Source of the DNA: Bacillus alveayuensis | GTDB taxonomy: Bacteria > Bacillota > Bacilli > Bacillales > Aeribacillaceae | Length of the DNA stretch: 64,000 nt | NCBI GenBank assembly: GCA_030812955.1 | Contig: JAUSTR010000008.1 | Location: 1-64,000, forward strand | Reading direction: 5' to 3' | In this document: positions 43,016-53,312 of the stretch, piece by piece | Numbering within the stretch: position 1 is the stretch's first letter | Layout of the letters: every line of letters starts with the position of its first letter | Notes under the pieces: generated by a model | What the model was told of the DNA's origin: nothing | Seen by the model: only the letters and a program-made list of their open reading frames with translations | The model's database searches: none | Position numbers and translations under genes: made by a program

Positions 43016-44062
43016 TTACAGTTCATCAAAGCCATTATCAATATGATTAACTTTTGTATACTGTCTAGATTTTTGTTCAAAGAAATCAGATTTACCGAGG
43101 TCGACTTCTTCATATGCCTTCATCCATTTTAAAGGATTTGTGCGGTATCCTTCAAAAGGGCGCGGAAAACCAAGTTGATTCGAACGAACGTTTGCATAAA
43201 ATTTAATATAGCTTTCTACGTCTTGTAAGTAAAGTCCTTCGATGTTATGTCCAATAATAAGACGTGCCCACTCAATTTCCAGCTCTGCTGCTTGTTTAAA
43301 CGTTTCGATGACAAACCGCTCTAACTCAGGTGTATCATATTCTGGATATTGTTTTAGAACTTCTTTAAAAATTTTGACAAATAAATCAACATGTAGCTGT
43401 TCATCGCGATTAATATAATTGATCATCGTGCTGGTGGCGACCATTTTTTGATTGCGTGCTAAGTTATAAAAGAAGGCAAAGCCTGAATAGAAGAACAACC
43501 CTTCTAAAATTACATCAAAGACAATGGATTTTAATAAGTTTTCAACATTCGGTTGTTCGGCAAATGCTATATAGCCATTTGTCACAAATTCATTCCTTTT
43601 TCTTAGTACAGGTTCGTTGCGCCAATACTCGAACACTTCATCTTGTATGTTTTTTGGAACGATACTTGAAAGAACATACGAGTAGGAATGGTTATGAATG
43701 ACTTCTTGCTGAGCTAATATAATCATTAGCGCATTAATGCTAGAATCGGTAATATAATCGGCAACCTTTCCTGCATAATCTGTTTGGATACTATCTAATA
43801 ACGCTAGTAAACCAATAATCTTCAAAAAGGCGTTTTGTTCATGTTCCGTTAATTGTGGAAACTGTTTAATATCTTGAGACATGTTAATTTCAAACGGTGT
43901 CCAAAAGTTGGCGAGCATTCGTTTATATTTTGGGTAGGCCCAAGGATAAGCGACATCGTCCCAATTTAATACGTTTGAACTTTTTCCATTTACAATCGCA
44001 GTTGAACGGTTAGGTGCTTCTGGGTCCATCAAGACGCGTTTCGTTAATACATTTGCTCCCAT
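43016..44062 (-). CDS. nrdB: class I ribonucleotide reductase beta subunit
   Basis: Supplies the radical for dNTP synthesis. About 348 residues; metal ligands: Asp in LLALLDSIQ, EVIHNH, the Glu in VILEGLFF, and DEQLH. A tyrosine four residues after the first ligand histidine (HNHSY) is at the radical position. The third ATG of the run (44062) is seven bases after AGGAGG. The alpha gene ends 12 bases upstream, so the two are co-transcribed. Confidence 0.93.
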   Translation of the reverse strand: MGANVLTKRVLMDPEAPNRSTAIVNGKSSNVLNWDDVAYPWAYPKYKRMLANFWTPFEINMSQDIKQFPQLTEHEQNAFLKIIGLLALLDSIQTDYAGKVADYITDSSINALMIILAQQEVIHNHSYSYVLSSIVPKNIQDEVFEYWRNEPVLRKRNEFVTNGYIAFAEQPNVENLLKSIVFDVILEGLFFYSGFAFFYNLARNQKMVATSTMINYINRDEQLHVDLFVKIFKEVLKQYPEYDTPELERFVIETFKQAAELEIEWARLIIGHNIEGLYLQDVESYIKFYANVRSNQLGFPRPFEGYRTNPLKWMKAYEEVDLGKSDFFEQKSRQYTKVNHIDNGFDEL

Positions 44063-44073
44063 CATCATCCCTC

Positions 44074-46341
44074 CTAGCTTGCACAAGAGTCACATTCTTC
44101 GATATTACTTGATGTTGATCGAACGTAATACGTCGTCTTCAGGCGAGACTTCCATGCCGTTACATGCAAGTTCAATAAGTCTTTTGCTTTAATCGTATTT
44201 AAAACGTAAAAGTTAAACGAGATCGATTGGTCAATATGTTTTTGTCTAACAGCATTTTGTTTAATACTCCAAGTTTGATCAATCATATAGGCTGATTTGT
44301 AAAACCATGTCGTTTCAGGATTTAAATTTGGAGCTGTGACCAGAATTTTATAGTCTTTCTTTTCTTCTGCATACACTTTTTGAAAGATCGGATCAATGCT
44401 CGCCGTGCTCCCAGCGATAATCGATGTTGAAGCATTTGGAGCTACTGCCATTAAATAGCCGTTGCGTATACCATTTTTTTGCACTTGTTCTTTTAAAGTT
44501 GTCCATTCTTGATTATTGTAGCCACGTCTTTTAAAATAGCGGCCCGTTTCCCATTCCGAGCCTTTAAATAATGGGTACGCCCCTTTTTCTTTCGCTAATT
44601 CCATACTCGTTTCGATTGTGTAAAAGGCAATTTTTTCATATAACTGATCAACAAACTGAACGGCTTCTTCACTTTCCCATTTAATTTTCTTTAAGGCAAA
44701 TAAATGATGCATACCAAAGGTTCCTAGGCCAATGGCTCTATACTTTTCATTGGTTATTTTCGCTTGGAGAACAGGAATGTTGTTTAAATCAATGACGTTA
44801 TCAAGCATGCGAACTTGAATTTTGATTAACCGTTTTAACACATCATCTTGAACAGCACGTGCTAAATTTATAGACGATAAGTTACATACAACAAAATCCC
44901 CTGGCTTTTTGACGATGATGATTTTTCCGTCTTCTGTATATTGTTGTTCAACGGTTGTGGCACTTTGATTTTGGGCAATCTCTGTACATAAGTTGCTACA
45001 ATAAATCATGCCAACATGTTTATTGGCATTTTGCCGGTTTACTTCATCTCGGTAAAACATAAACGGTGTCCCTGCTTCAAGCTGACTAATCATAATCCGT
45101 TTCATGATTTCAATGGCTGGAACTTTTTCTTTTGATAAAGCTGGATGATGGACGCATTCCCAATACTTTTCACGAAAGCTGCCGTTTCCGTATTCTTCAT
45201 CATAAAAGTCTTCTAAGTTATATCCCATCACTTGCCTGACTTCATGAGGATCAAATAAATACCAATCACCTCGGGCCTCTACTTGTTCCATGAATAAATC
45301 TGGAATACAAACACCTGTAAATAAGTCGTGTGTTCTTAGTCGTTCATCGCCATTATTTAACTTGGCATCTAAAAAGGAGAAAATATCTTTATGCCATACG
45401 TCTAGGTAAACAGAAATGGCTCCTTTTCGTTGCCCTAATTGGTCAACACTGACGGCTGTGTTATTAAGCTGTTTCATCCATGGAATGATACCAGATGAAA
45501 CCCCTTTAAATCCACGAATATCACTGCCGCGACTGCGTATTTTTCCTAAATAGACACCGATTCCTCCACCATTTTTAGATAAATTGGCGATGTCTGTATT
45601 GCTATCAAAAATTGCTTGTAAACTATCATCAACTGTATCGATAAAACAGCTTGAAAGTTGTCCATATGATTTCCCAGCATTAGCTAGAGTCGGTGTTGCA
45701 ACTGTCATGTATAGATTGCTTAAAGCCCAGTAGGCTTCTTTCACAAGAGATAAACGATGCTTTTCGTTTTCTTTCATCATGAGCGTCATCGCTATAACCA
45801 TAAAACGTTCTTGTGGTAGTTCAAATGTTCTTTTTTCGTAATCTCGGGCTAAATAGCGATCAGAAAGTGTTTTTAAACCGATGTACGTAAATAAATAATC
45901 TCGTGAAGGAACAATATAAGCACCTAGCTCTTGAATTTCATCCTGGGAATACGCTTGTAATAAATTGGAATGGTAAATTCCTTTTTCTGTTAAACAGGTA
46001 ATTAATTGATAAAAATCTCCATATGTTTTTTCGTGATAGCCTCTGTTTCGTTGGGCTTCCATATATAATTGATCAAGGTAAATTCTCGCTGCAAAATAAG
46101 TCCAGTCAGGCTCTGTTTCCGATATATAGGAAAGAGCCTCTAATATTAAAACATTTGATAGCTTCGAAATTTGATCGAATGGTTGATGTTCTACAAATGA
46201 TAACACTCTCTCCATATATGGCTGCATTGAAAGCTTCGGATACGCCCCTCCGATATCCAACAAATAATATTTTAATTTTTCTAAATCCATTTGGCCTTGT
46301 TTGTATACATCTTGTAAGTGTATCGTTTTCGTTAGCTCCAT
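44074..46341 (-). CDS. nrdA: class I ribonucleotide reductase alpha subunit
   Basis: Catalytic subunit reducing NDPs. 755 residues: redox Cys232 (LSSCFIDT), active-site NLCTEI cysteine, second redox Cys in VVCNLSSINLA, radical-transfer tyrosines near the C-terminus, and the shuttle pair CDSCAS at the very end. The first 60 residues replace the usual ATP-cone start (VxKRDG) by a degenerate sequence, so overall-activity control by ATP/dATP may be lost. SD AAAGGAGG. Controlled by NrdR boxes, an AdoCbl riboswitch and a terminator upstream. Confidence 0.94.
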   Translation of the reverse strand: MELTKTIHLQDVYKQGQMDLEKLKYYLLDIGGAYPKLSMQPYMERVLSFVEHQPFDQISKLSNVLILEALSYISETEPDWTYFAARIYLDQLYMEAQRNRGYHEKTYGDFYQLITCLTEKGIYHSNLLQAYSQDEIQELGAYIVPSRDYLFTYIGLKTLSDRYLARDYEKRTFELPQERFMVIAMTLMMKENEKHRLSLVKEAYWALSNLYMTVATPTLANAGKSYGQLSSCFIDTVDDSLQAIFDSNTDIANLSKNGGGIGVYLGKIRSRGSDIRGFKGVSSGIIPWMKQLNNTAVSVDQLGQRKGAISVYLDVWHKDIFSFLDAKLNNGDERLRTHDLFTGVCIPDLFMEQVEARGDWYLFDPHEVRQVMGYNLEDFYDEEYGNGSFREKYWECVHHPALSKEKVPAIEIMKRIMISQLEAGTPFMFYRDEVNRQNANKHVGMIYCSNLCTEIAQNQSATTVEQQYTEDGKIIIVKKPGDFVVCNLSSINLARAVQDDVLKRLIKIQVRMLDNVIDLNNIPVLQAKITNEKYRAIGLGTFGMHHLFALKKIKWESEEAVQFVDQLYEKIAFYTIETSMELAKEKGAYPLFKGSEWETGRYFKRRGYNNQEWTTLKEQVQKNGIRNGYLMAVAPNASTSIIAGSTASIDPIFQKVYAEEKKDYKILVTAPNLNPETTWFYKSAYMIDQTWSIKQNAVRQKHIDQSISFNFYVLNTIKAKDLLNLHVTAWKSRLKTTYYVRSTSSNIEECDSCAS

Positions 46342-46363
46342 TGCTTCGTCCTCCTTTAATGTA

Positions 46364-46398
46364 TAAAAAAATCCACTCTTTCAGGTCTTGAGTGGATC
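46364..46398 (-). terminator. terminator of the cobalamin riboswitch
   Basis: Minus strand: GATCCACTC / GAGTGGAT hairpin followed by seven T, 23 bases before the nrdA ATG and just before its SD. Expression platform for the riboswitch. Confidence 0.85.
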
Positions 46399-46497
46399 AA
46401 ACGATGATATAAAAGGAGGTATTTCTATTCAATCAACCATGATTCTCCCTTTTAAACCATCGTTTCATCTTCTCAACTCCCGAAGATTCAGAAACGG

Positions 46498-46664
46498 TAA
46501 ACAAAGGCCGGTCTCCTGACTTGTGCTTTATCCTACTTTGAACCCTTCCCATATGCAAAAATGACATACAGTGGGTAGCTTCTTTTCGTAGCACTTACAG
46601 TTGCGGGGACAGTTCTGGATTTTCACCAGATTCCCTTTTAAGCTATTGATAGCACCTTTGTTTA
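46498..46664 (-). ncRNA. adenosylcobalamin riboswitch upstream of nrdAB
   Basis: Minus strand: AAACAAAGG closing strand, GGGAATCTGGTGAAAATCCA, CTGTCCCCGCAACTGTAAG, a variable arm, then GTCAGGAGACCGGCC and CCTTTGTTT pairing back. These are the conserved blocks of the B12-box aptamer. With the following terminator it should switch off class I RNR when AdoCbl is plentiful, favouring a B12-dependent class II enzyme elsewhere. Confidence 0.95.
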
Positions 46665-46672
46665 TTGGTTTA

Positions 46673-46720
46673 TATCAATATATAGTATTTTGTATTATTG
46701 ATAGACACAATATATTGATT
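46673..46720 (-). promoter_or_regulatory. nrdAB promoter with tandem NrdR boxes
   Basis: CAATATATAG (46676-46685) and CAATATATTG (46708-46717) are NrdR boxes 32 bases apart, the usual three-turn spacing. On the minus strand -35 TTGTGT (complement of 46705-46710) and -10 TACTAT (complement of 46682-46687), 17 bases apart, lie inside the two boxes. Confidence 0.8.
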
Positions 46721-46812
46721 TTTGTTTCTATTATAATAATAAAGGTGTATAGAAGAAATTGCAACAATAAAAATGGGGGATCATAAAATTTATTCCCCCT
46801 CCGTTACTTCTC

Positions 46813-47253
46813 TTAATGAAATTGAACATCGATTTTTCTTTTTGTGCTTTCGGATTGTTTCGGAATATGAATTTCTAAAACACCATTTTTATATGTTGCG
46901 CGAACTTCATCTTCTTTAACATTTGCTGGTAAGGTGATCGAGCGGTGAAAACGCCCCGTAAATCGTTCCATTTGATGCATTTGTTCCTCTTTTATTTCAT
47001 TTTTACGATGAATAGTGCCGCTAATAGATAATACATTTTGATCTAAATCGATTTGCACATCTTCCTTTTTCTCTAAACCCGGAAGGTCACAAGTAACGAT
47101 GACTTCTTGATCGGTTTCATGAACATCCATTCTTGGGATCGTGGCTCTTTCGAAATGATCCATTAGCTGTGGGAATCCTTCTGTAAACATTCGATTCATT
47201 TCTCTGCGAAAATGATCAAGCTGACGAAATGGTTCATATGGAATTAATGCCAT
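46813..47253 (-). CDS. small heat shock protein (Hsp20/alpha-crystallin)
   Basis: ATP-independent holdase chaperone. 146 residues: short N-terminal arm, alpha-crystallin domain (about 38-130) with IPRMDVHETDQEVIV, CDLPGLEKKEDV, FHRSITLPANVKEDEVRA and YKNGVLEIHIPK, and a short C-terminal extension. ATG 47253 eight bases after AGGAGG. Single-gene unit. Confidence 0.93.
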   Translation of the reverse strand: MALIPYEPFRQLDHFRREMNRMFTEGFPQLMDHFERATIPRMDVHETDQEVIVTCDLPGLEKKEDVQIDLDQNVLSISGTIHRKNEIKEEQMHQMERFTGRFHRSITLPANVKEDEVRATYKNGVLEIHIPKQSESTKRKIDVQFH

Positions 47254-47442
47254 AAACATGACCTCCTTTTGTCAAAATTCACTTTTATTATGTATCCTTT
47301 TATTCAAAATATTCATCATGTCATTTGTGACATTTTCATCCTCCACTTTTTTCTATACAATCGATAGAAAGACGGGGAAATAAACACTTGCATTCCTTGT
47401 TAAGAAGGGGTAGACTGGGCTTGTAAAACGGTGAAAATAAAA

Positions 47443-47540
47443 GTGAAGCGGGAGCTTGTGGAATCAGGCTGAGAGTACGACTATGCCGTCGTTGACCGCA
47501 GGAACCTGTTGGGTAATGCCAGCGTAGGGAAAGTGATAAG
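47443..47540 (+). ncRNA. TPP (THI-box) riboswitch
   Basis: GGGAGCTT, CAGGCTGAGAGTACGA, GACCGCAGGAACCTG and GGGTAATGCCAGCGTAGGGA are the conserved aptamer blocks for thiamin pyrophosphate, directly upstream of thiMDE. Confidence 0.96.
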
Positions 47541-47554
47541 TGGAACATAAGTAT

Positions 47555-47590
47555 ACACTTTGCCTTACGCGCAAAGTGTTTTTTATTTTG
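47555..47590 (+). terminator. terminator of the TPP riboswitch
   Basis: ACACTTTGC / GCAAAGTGT hairpin with TTTTTATTTT tail, 19 bases before the thiM ATG; transcription attenuation platform. Confidence 0.9.
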
Positions 47591-47608
47591 ATGGAAGGGG
47601 AGAAAATC

Positions 47609-48415
47609 ATGAACGTGCTAAATGTGATCAGTACGTTAGAAAAAGTGAGGCAAGTGAATCCACTTGTTCATAATATTACAAATGTCGTTGTGACCAATTT
47701 TACGGCGAACGGTCTTTTAGCATTAGGTGCTTCACCAGTTATGGCGTATGCGAAAGAAGAAGTAGCGGATATGGCGAAAATCGCAGGGGCACTTGTTTTA
47801 AATATCGGTACATTAAACGAAATGGAAGTCGAAGCGATGTTGATTGCTGGAAAATCAGCCAATGAAAATAAAGTGCCAGTGATTTTCGACCCTGTTGGCG
47901 CTGGAGCTACACTTTATAGAACAGAAACGGCGAGAAAAATTGTGAAAGAAGTAAACATTTCCATGATAAGAGGAAATGCTGCTGAAGTGGCCAATGTTAT
48001 AGGAGAAAATTGGGATATTAAAGGTGTAGATGCCGGAGAAGGAAACGGCGATGTTCTTATGTTAGCCAAAAAAGCTGCACAGCAATTAGGTACGATCGTT
48101 GTGATTACTGGAAAGGATGATATTGTTACAGACGGCCAAACAACATATGTCATTCATAATGGCCACCCGCTATTAACAAAAGTAACGGGAACAGGTTGTT
48201 TATTAACCTCCGTGATCGGTGCATTTGCTGCAGTTGAGTCTAATTTATTAAACGCAGCGGCGGCTGCACTTGTCAGTTATGGAGTGGCGGCGGAAATAGC
48301 TGCAAGCAAAACAGCACATGATGGACCTGGCAGTTTTCAAATGGCCTTTTTAAACGCACTTTCAAACATACAGAAAGAGGATATTAGTGAGCTTGGTCGA
48401 GTAGAACAAGTGTAA
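47609..48415 (+). CDS. thiM: hydroxyethylthiazole kinase
   Basis: Phosphorylates hydroxyethylthiazole in thiamin salvage. 268 residues, ribokinase-like: [49 protein letters not shown] and catalytic [15 protein letters not shown] 47609 six bases after AAGGGGAG; frame open upstream only through the leader terminator. First gene of the TPP-regulated operon. Confidence 0.95.
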   Translation: MNVLNVISTLEKVRQVNPLVHNITNVVVTNFTANGLLALGASPVMAYAKEEVADMAKIAGALVLNIGTLNEMEVEAMLIAGKSANENKVPVIFDPVGAGATLYRTETARKIVKEVNISMIRGNAAEVANVIGENWDIKGVDAGEGNGDVLMLAKKAAQQLGTIVVITGKDDIVTDGQTTYVIHNGHPLLTKVTGTGCLLTSVIGAFAAVESNLLNAAAAALVSYGVAAEIAASKTAHDGPGSFQMAFLNALSNIQKEDISELGRVEQV

Positions 48416-48431
48416 TAAAAGGAGGATTTTC

Positions 48432-49241
48432 ATGGGAAATATATATAAAGCATTAACGATTGCCGGCTCTGATAGCGGCGGCGGTGCAGGTATTCAAGCG
48501 GATTTAAAAACGTTTCATGCTTTAGGAGTTTTTGGAATGTCTGCGTTAACAGCAGTGACCGCACAAAATACGGTTGGCGTACAAGGGGTATATCCTTTGT
48601 CTGTTGAAGCGGTTGAAAAACAGATTGAATCCATTGGAACGGATTTAGGAACAGATGCTGTAAAAACTGGAATGCTGTTTAGTGCAGAAATAATCGAAGC
48701 TGTTGCTAATCAAGTGAAGCATTTTCGTTGGAGTCGTCTTGTTGTCGACCCCGTGATGATTGCAAAAGGCGGTGAACCTCTTTTACAAGAAGAAGCGGTA
48801 AATGCTTTGAAAAAATATTTACTGCCATTAGCTATGGTCATTACTCCAAATATTCCTGAGGCGGAAGCGTTAACGGGCATGTTCATTCAAACAATGGATG
48901 ACCGCCAAAAAGCCGCACAGCGATTGTATGAACTTGGTGTCAAACATGTAGTCATTAAAGGTGGACATGATGATGACGGTGATGAAGCAGTCGACTTGTT
49001 GTTCGATGGTCAAGAATATTCTTTTTTTACTAACAAAAGAATCGAAACGAAGCATACACACGGAACCGGCTGTACTTTTGCAGCGGCCATAACGGCAGAG
49101 CTTGCCAAAGGAAAACGTGTTAAGGATGCGGTTCAAACGGCTAAAGCATTTATCCAGGCTGCGATTGAGCATGAGTTAGGCATTGGTCATGGCCATGGTC
49201 CGACAAATCACTGGGCTTATCAACAAACTCAACTTTCCTAA
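48432..49241 (+). CDS. thiD: bifunctional HMP kinase / HMP-phosphate kinase
   Basis: Phosphorylates hydroxymethylpyrimidine twice (pyridoxine kinase side activity is known in bacilli). 269 residues: [47 protein letters not shown] and the anion hole [13 protein letters not shown]. Second gene of thiMDE, 16 bases after thiM. Confidence 0.94.
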   Translation: MGNIYKALTIAGSDSGGGAGIQADLKTFHALGVFGMSALTAVTAQNTVGVQGVYPLSVEAVEKQIESIGTDLGTDAVKTGMLFSAEIIEAVANQVKHFRWSRLVVDPVMIAKGGEPLLQEEAVNALKKYLLPLAMVITPNIPEAEALTGMFIQTMDDRQKAAQRLYELGVKHVVIKGGHDDDGDEAVDLLFDGQEYSFFTNKRIETKHTHGTGCTFAAAITAELAKGKRVKDAVQTAKAFIQAAIEHELGIGHGHGPTNHWAYQQTQLS

Positions 49242-49254
49242 TAGGTGGTCATTC

Positions 49255-49908
49255 ATGGAACGTATATCAAGAGAAATGATGAGAAAATGGCTGAGTGTTT
49301 ATTTTATTTTGGGGAGCCAAAATTGTAAAAAAGATCCATTAACTGTCTTAACAGAAGCGATTGATGGGGGAATTACTTTATTCCAATTTCGAGAAAAGGG
49401 AAAAAATGCATACACAGGTGAGAAAAAGCGTCATTTTGCGACAAAGCTACAATCGATTTGCCGAGAACATAACATTCCATTTATTGTAAATGATGATGTG
49501 CAGTTAGCGATGGAACTGGATGCTGATGGGGTTCATATCGGTCAAGAAGATGAGAAAGCGGATATCGTTCGTAGGAAAATTGGCCATAAAATTCTTGGCG
49601 TTTCTGCTCATAATTTGAAAGAAGCGCGTGAGGCCATTGCCGCTGGAGCTGATTATATCGGTGTCGGTCCTATTTTTCCGACCTCTTCGAAAGACGATGC
49701 AAAAGAGGCACAAGGACCTTCGATTATTCGCTCTCTTCGTGAAAGCGGTATTCAAACCCCGATTGTGGCAATTGGAGGAATCACGCCTGAAAATGCAAAA
49801 GAAGTCATTCATGCTGGAGCTGACGGCGTTTCTGTGATAAGTGCGATTGCATCTAGTGAGTCACCATTCGAAGCAGCGCGAGAACTTGTAAAAAGTGTAA
49901 AAAAATAA
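49255..49908 (+). CDS. thiE: thiamin phosphate synthase
   Basis: Joins the thiazole and pyrimidine phosphates. 217 residues, TIM barrel: LYFILGSQ-like start ([11 protein letters not shown]), [47 protein letters not shown] and [12 protein letters not shown] 49255 after AGGTGG. Together with thiMD it forms a salvage set; no thiazole or pyrimidine synthesis genes are near. Confidence 0.95.
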   Translation: MERISREMMRKWLSVYFILGSQNCKKDPLTVLTEAIDGGITLFQFREKGKNAYTGEKKRHFATKLQSICREHNIPFIVNDDVQLAMELDADGVHIGQEDEKADIVRRKIGHKILGVSAHNLKEAREAIAAGADYIGVGPIFPTSSKDDAKEAQGPSIIRSLRESGIQTPIVAIGGITPENAKEVIHAGADGVSVISAIASSESPFEAARELVKSVKK

Positions 49909-49918
49909 TAGGGATTAG

Positions 49919-49960
49919 GGTCTGTCCCCACTATATTTTTTGTGGGGCAGACCCTTTTAA
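49919..49960. terminator. bidirectional terminator between thiE and nhaC
   Basis: GGGTCTG.CCCCAC / GTGGGG.CAGACCC hairpin with T tail on the plus strand; convergent genes. Confidence 0.85.
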
Positions 49961-51351
49961 GATACTTTTTTCATTTTTAATGAATGCTCTTTTGCTTTAT
50001 TGGATAAACGAAATCCAAAGAGAATGGAGAAGATAGGAGATACATATAAAAAGACTGCATAAGGGAGATAATCAATCACATCGACGCCTAGTGTTGCCGC
50101 TAAAAATGCACCACTTACACCCCAAGGAATTAAAGGGTTAATGAGTGTCCCTGCATCCTCAACCGCTCTTGATAAATAAGGAAGAGGGATTTCGTATTTT
50201 CGATACATTTCTTTAAAGGATTGTCCTGGTATTAAAATAGATAAATATTGTTCCCCTGTTACGAGATTAACTCCGATTGATGATAAGACAGTTGATAAGA
50301 TTACTTGTCCTTTTGTTTTAAGCTGCTTTTTTAATCCTTCTAATAGAGCATGGATAATTCCGGTTTTCTCAAGTAATCCTCCAAAAGCGAAGGCAATCAT
50401 GATAAGGGAAATGGACCACATCATCGATTGCAGACCGCCGCGGTTGATCATGCGATCGACTTCATCCAATCCAGAAGAGATGGATGGACCGTTCTGTAAT
50501 ACTTGTAAAAATTGAGCAACAGAGATTCCTTGAATAAAGTAGGCAATAAATCCCGCACTTACAATCCCAGCAATTAAAGACGGTATAACCGGTTTTTTCA
50601 TCAATGCGAGAGCGATAACAAGGATCGGTGATAGGATTGTAAGAAAATGAATATTTATCAAATGGCTGATTGAATCTTTAAGAGTTAAAAGGTTTGCTGT
50701 TGTTTCGGGTTGAACATCTAATTTTAAAGATATGAACATAAAAAAAATAACTGTAATGAAAAGACTAGGCAATGTCGTATAAAGCATGTGGCGAATATGT
50801 GTAAAAATGTTGACAGTGGCAACCCCTGATGCAAAGTTTGTCGTGTCCGACATAGGAGACATTTTATCTCCAAATGTAGCACCGCAAATAATGGCTGCTG
50901 CAGCAATTTCTAACGGGATATTCGCCATCTGAGCAACTCCCATTAAAGCAACACCGATCGTACTAACTGTTGTAAAAGTACTACCAATCAATGTAGAAAT
51001 AATCATACAACAAATAATGGCGGCAATAAAAAATGATTCTGGCTGAAAAAAAGTTAACGTCCATACAGTAATGGTAGGAATTGTTCCGCTGATCATCCAT
51101 GCCCCGATTAACATGCCGATGAGTGATAAAATAATGATCGGCTGGCCCCCGTTTTGAATCCCTTTAATAATTCCTTCTTCTAATTCCCTCCAGTTCATCC
51201 CTTTCCATCTAGAGAGAAGTGCTAATAAGATAATAGAAACAAATAATGGTAGATGAGGTTCTGTTTTTAAAATAAATAGACTATAAAAAATCATGAATAA
51301 GATGAAAAACATCATCAAAAGTGCGTGAGAAAATTTCCATGTTGAATTCAT
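49957..51351 (-). CDS. nhaC: NhaC-family Na+/H+ antiporter
   Basis: 464 residues, about 11-12 helices; GDKMSPMSDTTNFASG is the diagnostic NhaC ion-site motif, with a second inverted-repeat region at LVTGEQYLSILIPG and DAGTLINPLIPWG. Some relatives exchange malate/lactate, so Na+/H+ is the default call. ATG eight bases after AAAGGAG. Corresponds in position to yheL/nhaC of B. subtilis. Confidence 0.9.
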   Translation of the reverse strand: MNSTWKFSHALLMMFFILFMIFYSLFILKTEPHLPLFVSIILLALLSRWKGMNWRELEEGIIKGIQNGGQPIIILSLIGMLIGAWMISGTIPTITVWTLTFFQPESFFIAAIICCMIISTLIGSTFTTVSTIGVALMGVAQMANIPLEIAAAAIICGATFGDKMSPMSDTTNFASGVATVNIFTHIRHMLYTTLPSLFITVIFFMFISLKLDVQPETTANLLTLKDSISHLINIHFLTILSPILVIALALMKKPVIPSLIAGIVSAGFIAYFIQGISVAQFLQVLQNGPSISSGLDEVDRMINRGGLQSMMWSISLIMIAFAFGGLLEKTGIIHALLEGLKKQLKTKGQVILSTVLSSIGVNLVTGEQYLSILIPGQSFKEMYRKYEIPLPYLSRAVEDAGTLINPLIPWGVSGAFLAATLGVDVIDYLPYAVFLYVSPIFSILFGFRLSNKAKEHSLKMKKVS

Positions 51352-51604
51352 GCTGGCATCTCCTTTATTTTTACCGCTTTCCCACTTTTATACTTTTATG
51401 CTTTTTCGTATGAAAGTGAATGTGTAGTTTTAATATAGAAGAATATTGACATCGTGTCAAGAAAAGAATGATGGAATTTTGTGGTTGATAGCAGGTAGCT
51501 CAATTTGCCTATTATAACCGTGAACAGACATAATTCAGAACGTGATTCACATTTCGTTTAATTTCATAAAAAGAGAGGGAAGACATTTGTCCCCCTCTTA
51601 TAAA

Positions 51605-52912
51605 CTAAATATTTTTTGCCATTTCTTTTAATTGTTCTGACGTATCGGAAATGTGGCCAACGTTTTTCGTCACATCATCAATGGCTTTTACAAAAATTTC
51701 TAATTCAGTTTTTGTTTTCTCACTTTGTTCTTTATTATTGTCAATTAATTTTAAAACGCTATCAAAAAATTGGATCATTTCCCCCATTTTCTTTGAGCCT
51801 TCTCCTGTTAGTTTCGTTACATCTGTAATTGAAGCGGAAATACTATCAATTTGGTTATGAATTTCATTAATTAAATTAGAAACACCAAGCACAGAGTTTT
51901 TTGTCTCTTCTGCTAGTTTACGAACTTCACTAGCGACAACAGCAAATCCTTTTCCATATTCACCAGCTCGGGCTGATTCGATGGCAGCATTTAGTGCTAA
52001 AAGGTTTGTTTGTTCTGCAATTGACGTAACGATGGATACGACATGATTAATTTTAGCTGAGGTTTGTTCTAATGAGTTCATTTTATTTGCAATGTCGTCT
52101 GTTCGTTTATTAATAAGGTTAATAAGTTCAGATTGGTGTTGTAATTCTTTTTTTCCATTATAAGCTTCCATTTCGGCAGATGCTGCTAATTCATAACGTC
52201 CAATAGCAATTTCAGCCAGTTCCTTCGTTTGGGCATTAATTTCTTCTAGGAAGTTTTTTGATTCTTCTGTTAAGGATGCTAATTGTTTGGACGTTTCTTG
52301 AATGTGATTTAAAAAGAATTCTTTTTCCTTTTCCATTTCTTTTCTAATTTTTTCATATTCATATTTGTATGCTTCTAAAACAATTTGCTGTTCAAAATTA
52401 ATTAATTTCGTAATAGATTTTGCAGCAGCTAAGAATTCGTCTATGGATTGAAAGTGCTCTGAAACAATTGATAAGATGACATCTAATAAATTTTGAAAAG
52501 CAGCTATATACCATTTTTCATCAAGGCCAATTTGGACATGGCGATGAGCAATTTGATACATTCGTTGAATATCATCATCTGTCAACGCACCATTAAACAT
52601 TTTTAATATATGAGTTGTTAACAATTTTTTTTGTCTTTCGATTGAGCTATATGTATTAATCATCTCCATTAACTGTTCATTTTCTGCGATTACTTGATAA
52701 AAGAAGGTTGTAATATCATCGATTTTTTCTTTAATAAATGGCTGAAGCAAGTAAGTATTTCGAAGATCTTGTTTCGTAAATCCAATTAATTTTAATTGTT
52801 TATGATACTTTTCATTATTCACTTGTAAAATAATTTTGCTCTCATCTATTTCCTTAGAGAAAAATGAATGATTGGTAGATGTTTTTTTCTTTATAAATAA
52901 TTGAAAAGCCAT
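51605..52912 (-). CDS. hemAT: HemAT globin-coupled oxygen chemoreceptor
   Basis: Soluble aerotaxis transducer. 435 residues: sensor globin (about 20-185) with proximal His123 (AHRHVQIGL) and WYIAAF; then a methyl-accepting signalling domain with the hairpin tip [19 protein letters not shown] and flanking heptads. No membrane helices. The ATG at 52912 matches HemAT length; an upstream ATG (52945) lacks SD. A sigma-D-like promoter lies upstream. Confidence 0.93.
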   Translation of the reverse strand: MAFQLFIKKKTSTNHSFFSKEIDESKIILQVNNEKYHKQLKLIGFTKQDLRNTYLLQPFIKEKIDDITTFFYQVIAENEQLMEMINTYSSIERQKKLLTTHILKMFNGALTDDDIQRMYQIAHRHVQIGLDEKWYIAAFQNLLDVILSIVSEHFQSIDEFLAAAKSITKLINFEQQIVLEAYKYEYEKIRKEMEKEKEFFLNHIQETSKQLASLTEESKNFLEEINAQTKELAEIAIGRYELAASAEMEAYNGKKELQHQSELINLINKRTDDIANKMNSLEQTSAKINHVVSIVTSIAEQTNLLALNAAIESARAGEYGKGFAVVASEVRKLAEETKNSVLGVSNLINEIHNQIDSISASITDVTKLTGEGSKKMGEMIQFFDSVLKLIDNNKEQSEKTKTELEIFVKAIDDVTKNVGHISDTSEQLKEMAKNI

Positions 52913-52952
52913 AATCCATTCCCCTTTATTTAAAAATGACCACACATATTAA

Positions 52953-52979
52953 ATATCGGACGAGCACTTAAAATATTAA
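52953..52979 (-). promoter_or_regulatory. candidate sigma-D promoter of hemAT
   Basis: Minus strand: TTAA, 16-base spacer, CCGATAT, close to the sigma-D consensus (TAAA, about 15, GCCGATAT). It fits a chemoreceptor gene. Confidence 0.5.
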
Positions 52980-53117
52980 CTAAATTAAATCATAAAATCC
53001 TTTTATGTCAAAACAATTTGGTGAAAAAGTTAACATTTTGTCAAAAAGTTGAAACTTAAACACGAGTCATTTCGTAAAATCATTTGAAAGAAAGAAGCAA
53101 TGAGAGAAGGCGAACGT

Positions 53118-53312
53118 ATGAAAAATATTCTATTAGTCGCAGTGATTTTGACACAGCTAATCGGATATATATTTGTATTTATCCATGTATTAAAAGGTAT
53201 AGTCTTTTTTATGATTTCTTTTCTTTTGTTTGTTTTCCTCATGATATTTCTAATTAGAGAAAGAATAAAGGAAAAAAAGGAGGATGAAGAAAATGATTAT
53301 CGTAACTACTGA
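53118..53312 (+). CDS. small two-helix membrane protein
   Basis: 64 residues from ATG 53118 (or 70 from ATG 53100): two hydrophobic helices (about 3-22 and 26-46) and a highly charged tail (RERIKEKKEDEEND). Its end overlaps the YbjQ-type gene by about 20 bases, so the two are coupled; it may anchor that protein at the membrane. Function unknown. Confidence 0.65.
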   Translation: MKNILLVAVILTQLIGYIFVFIHVLKGIVFFMISFLLFVFLMIFLIRERIKEKKEDEENDYRNY

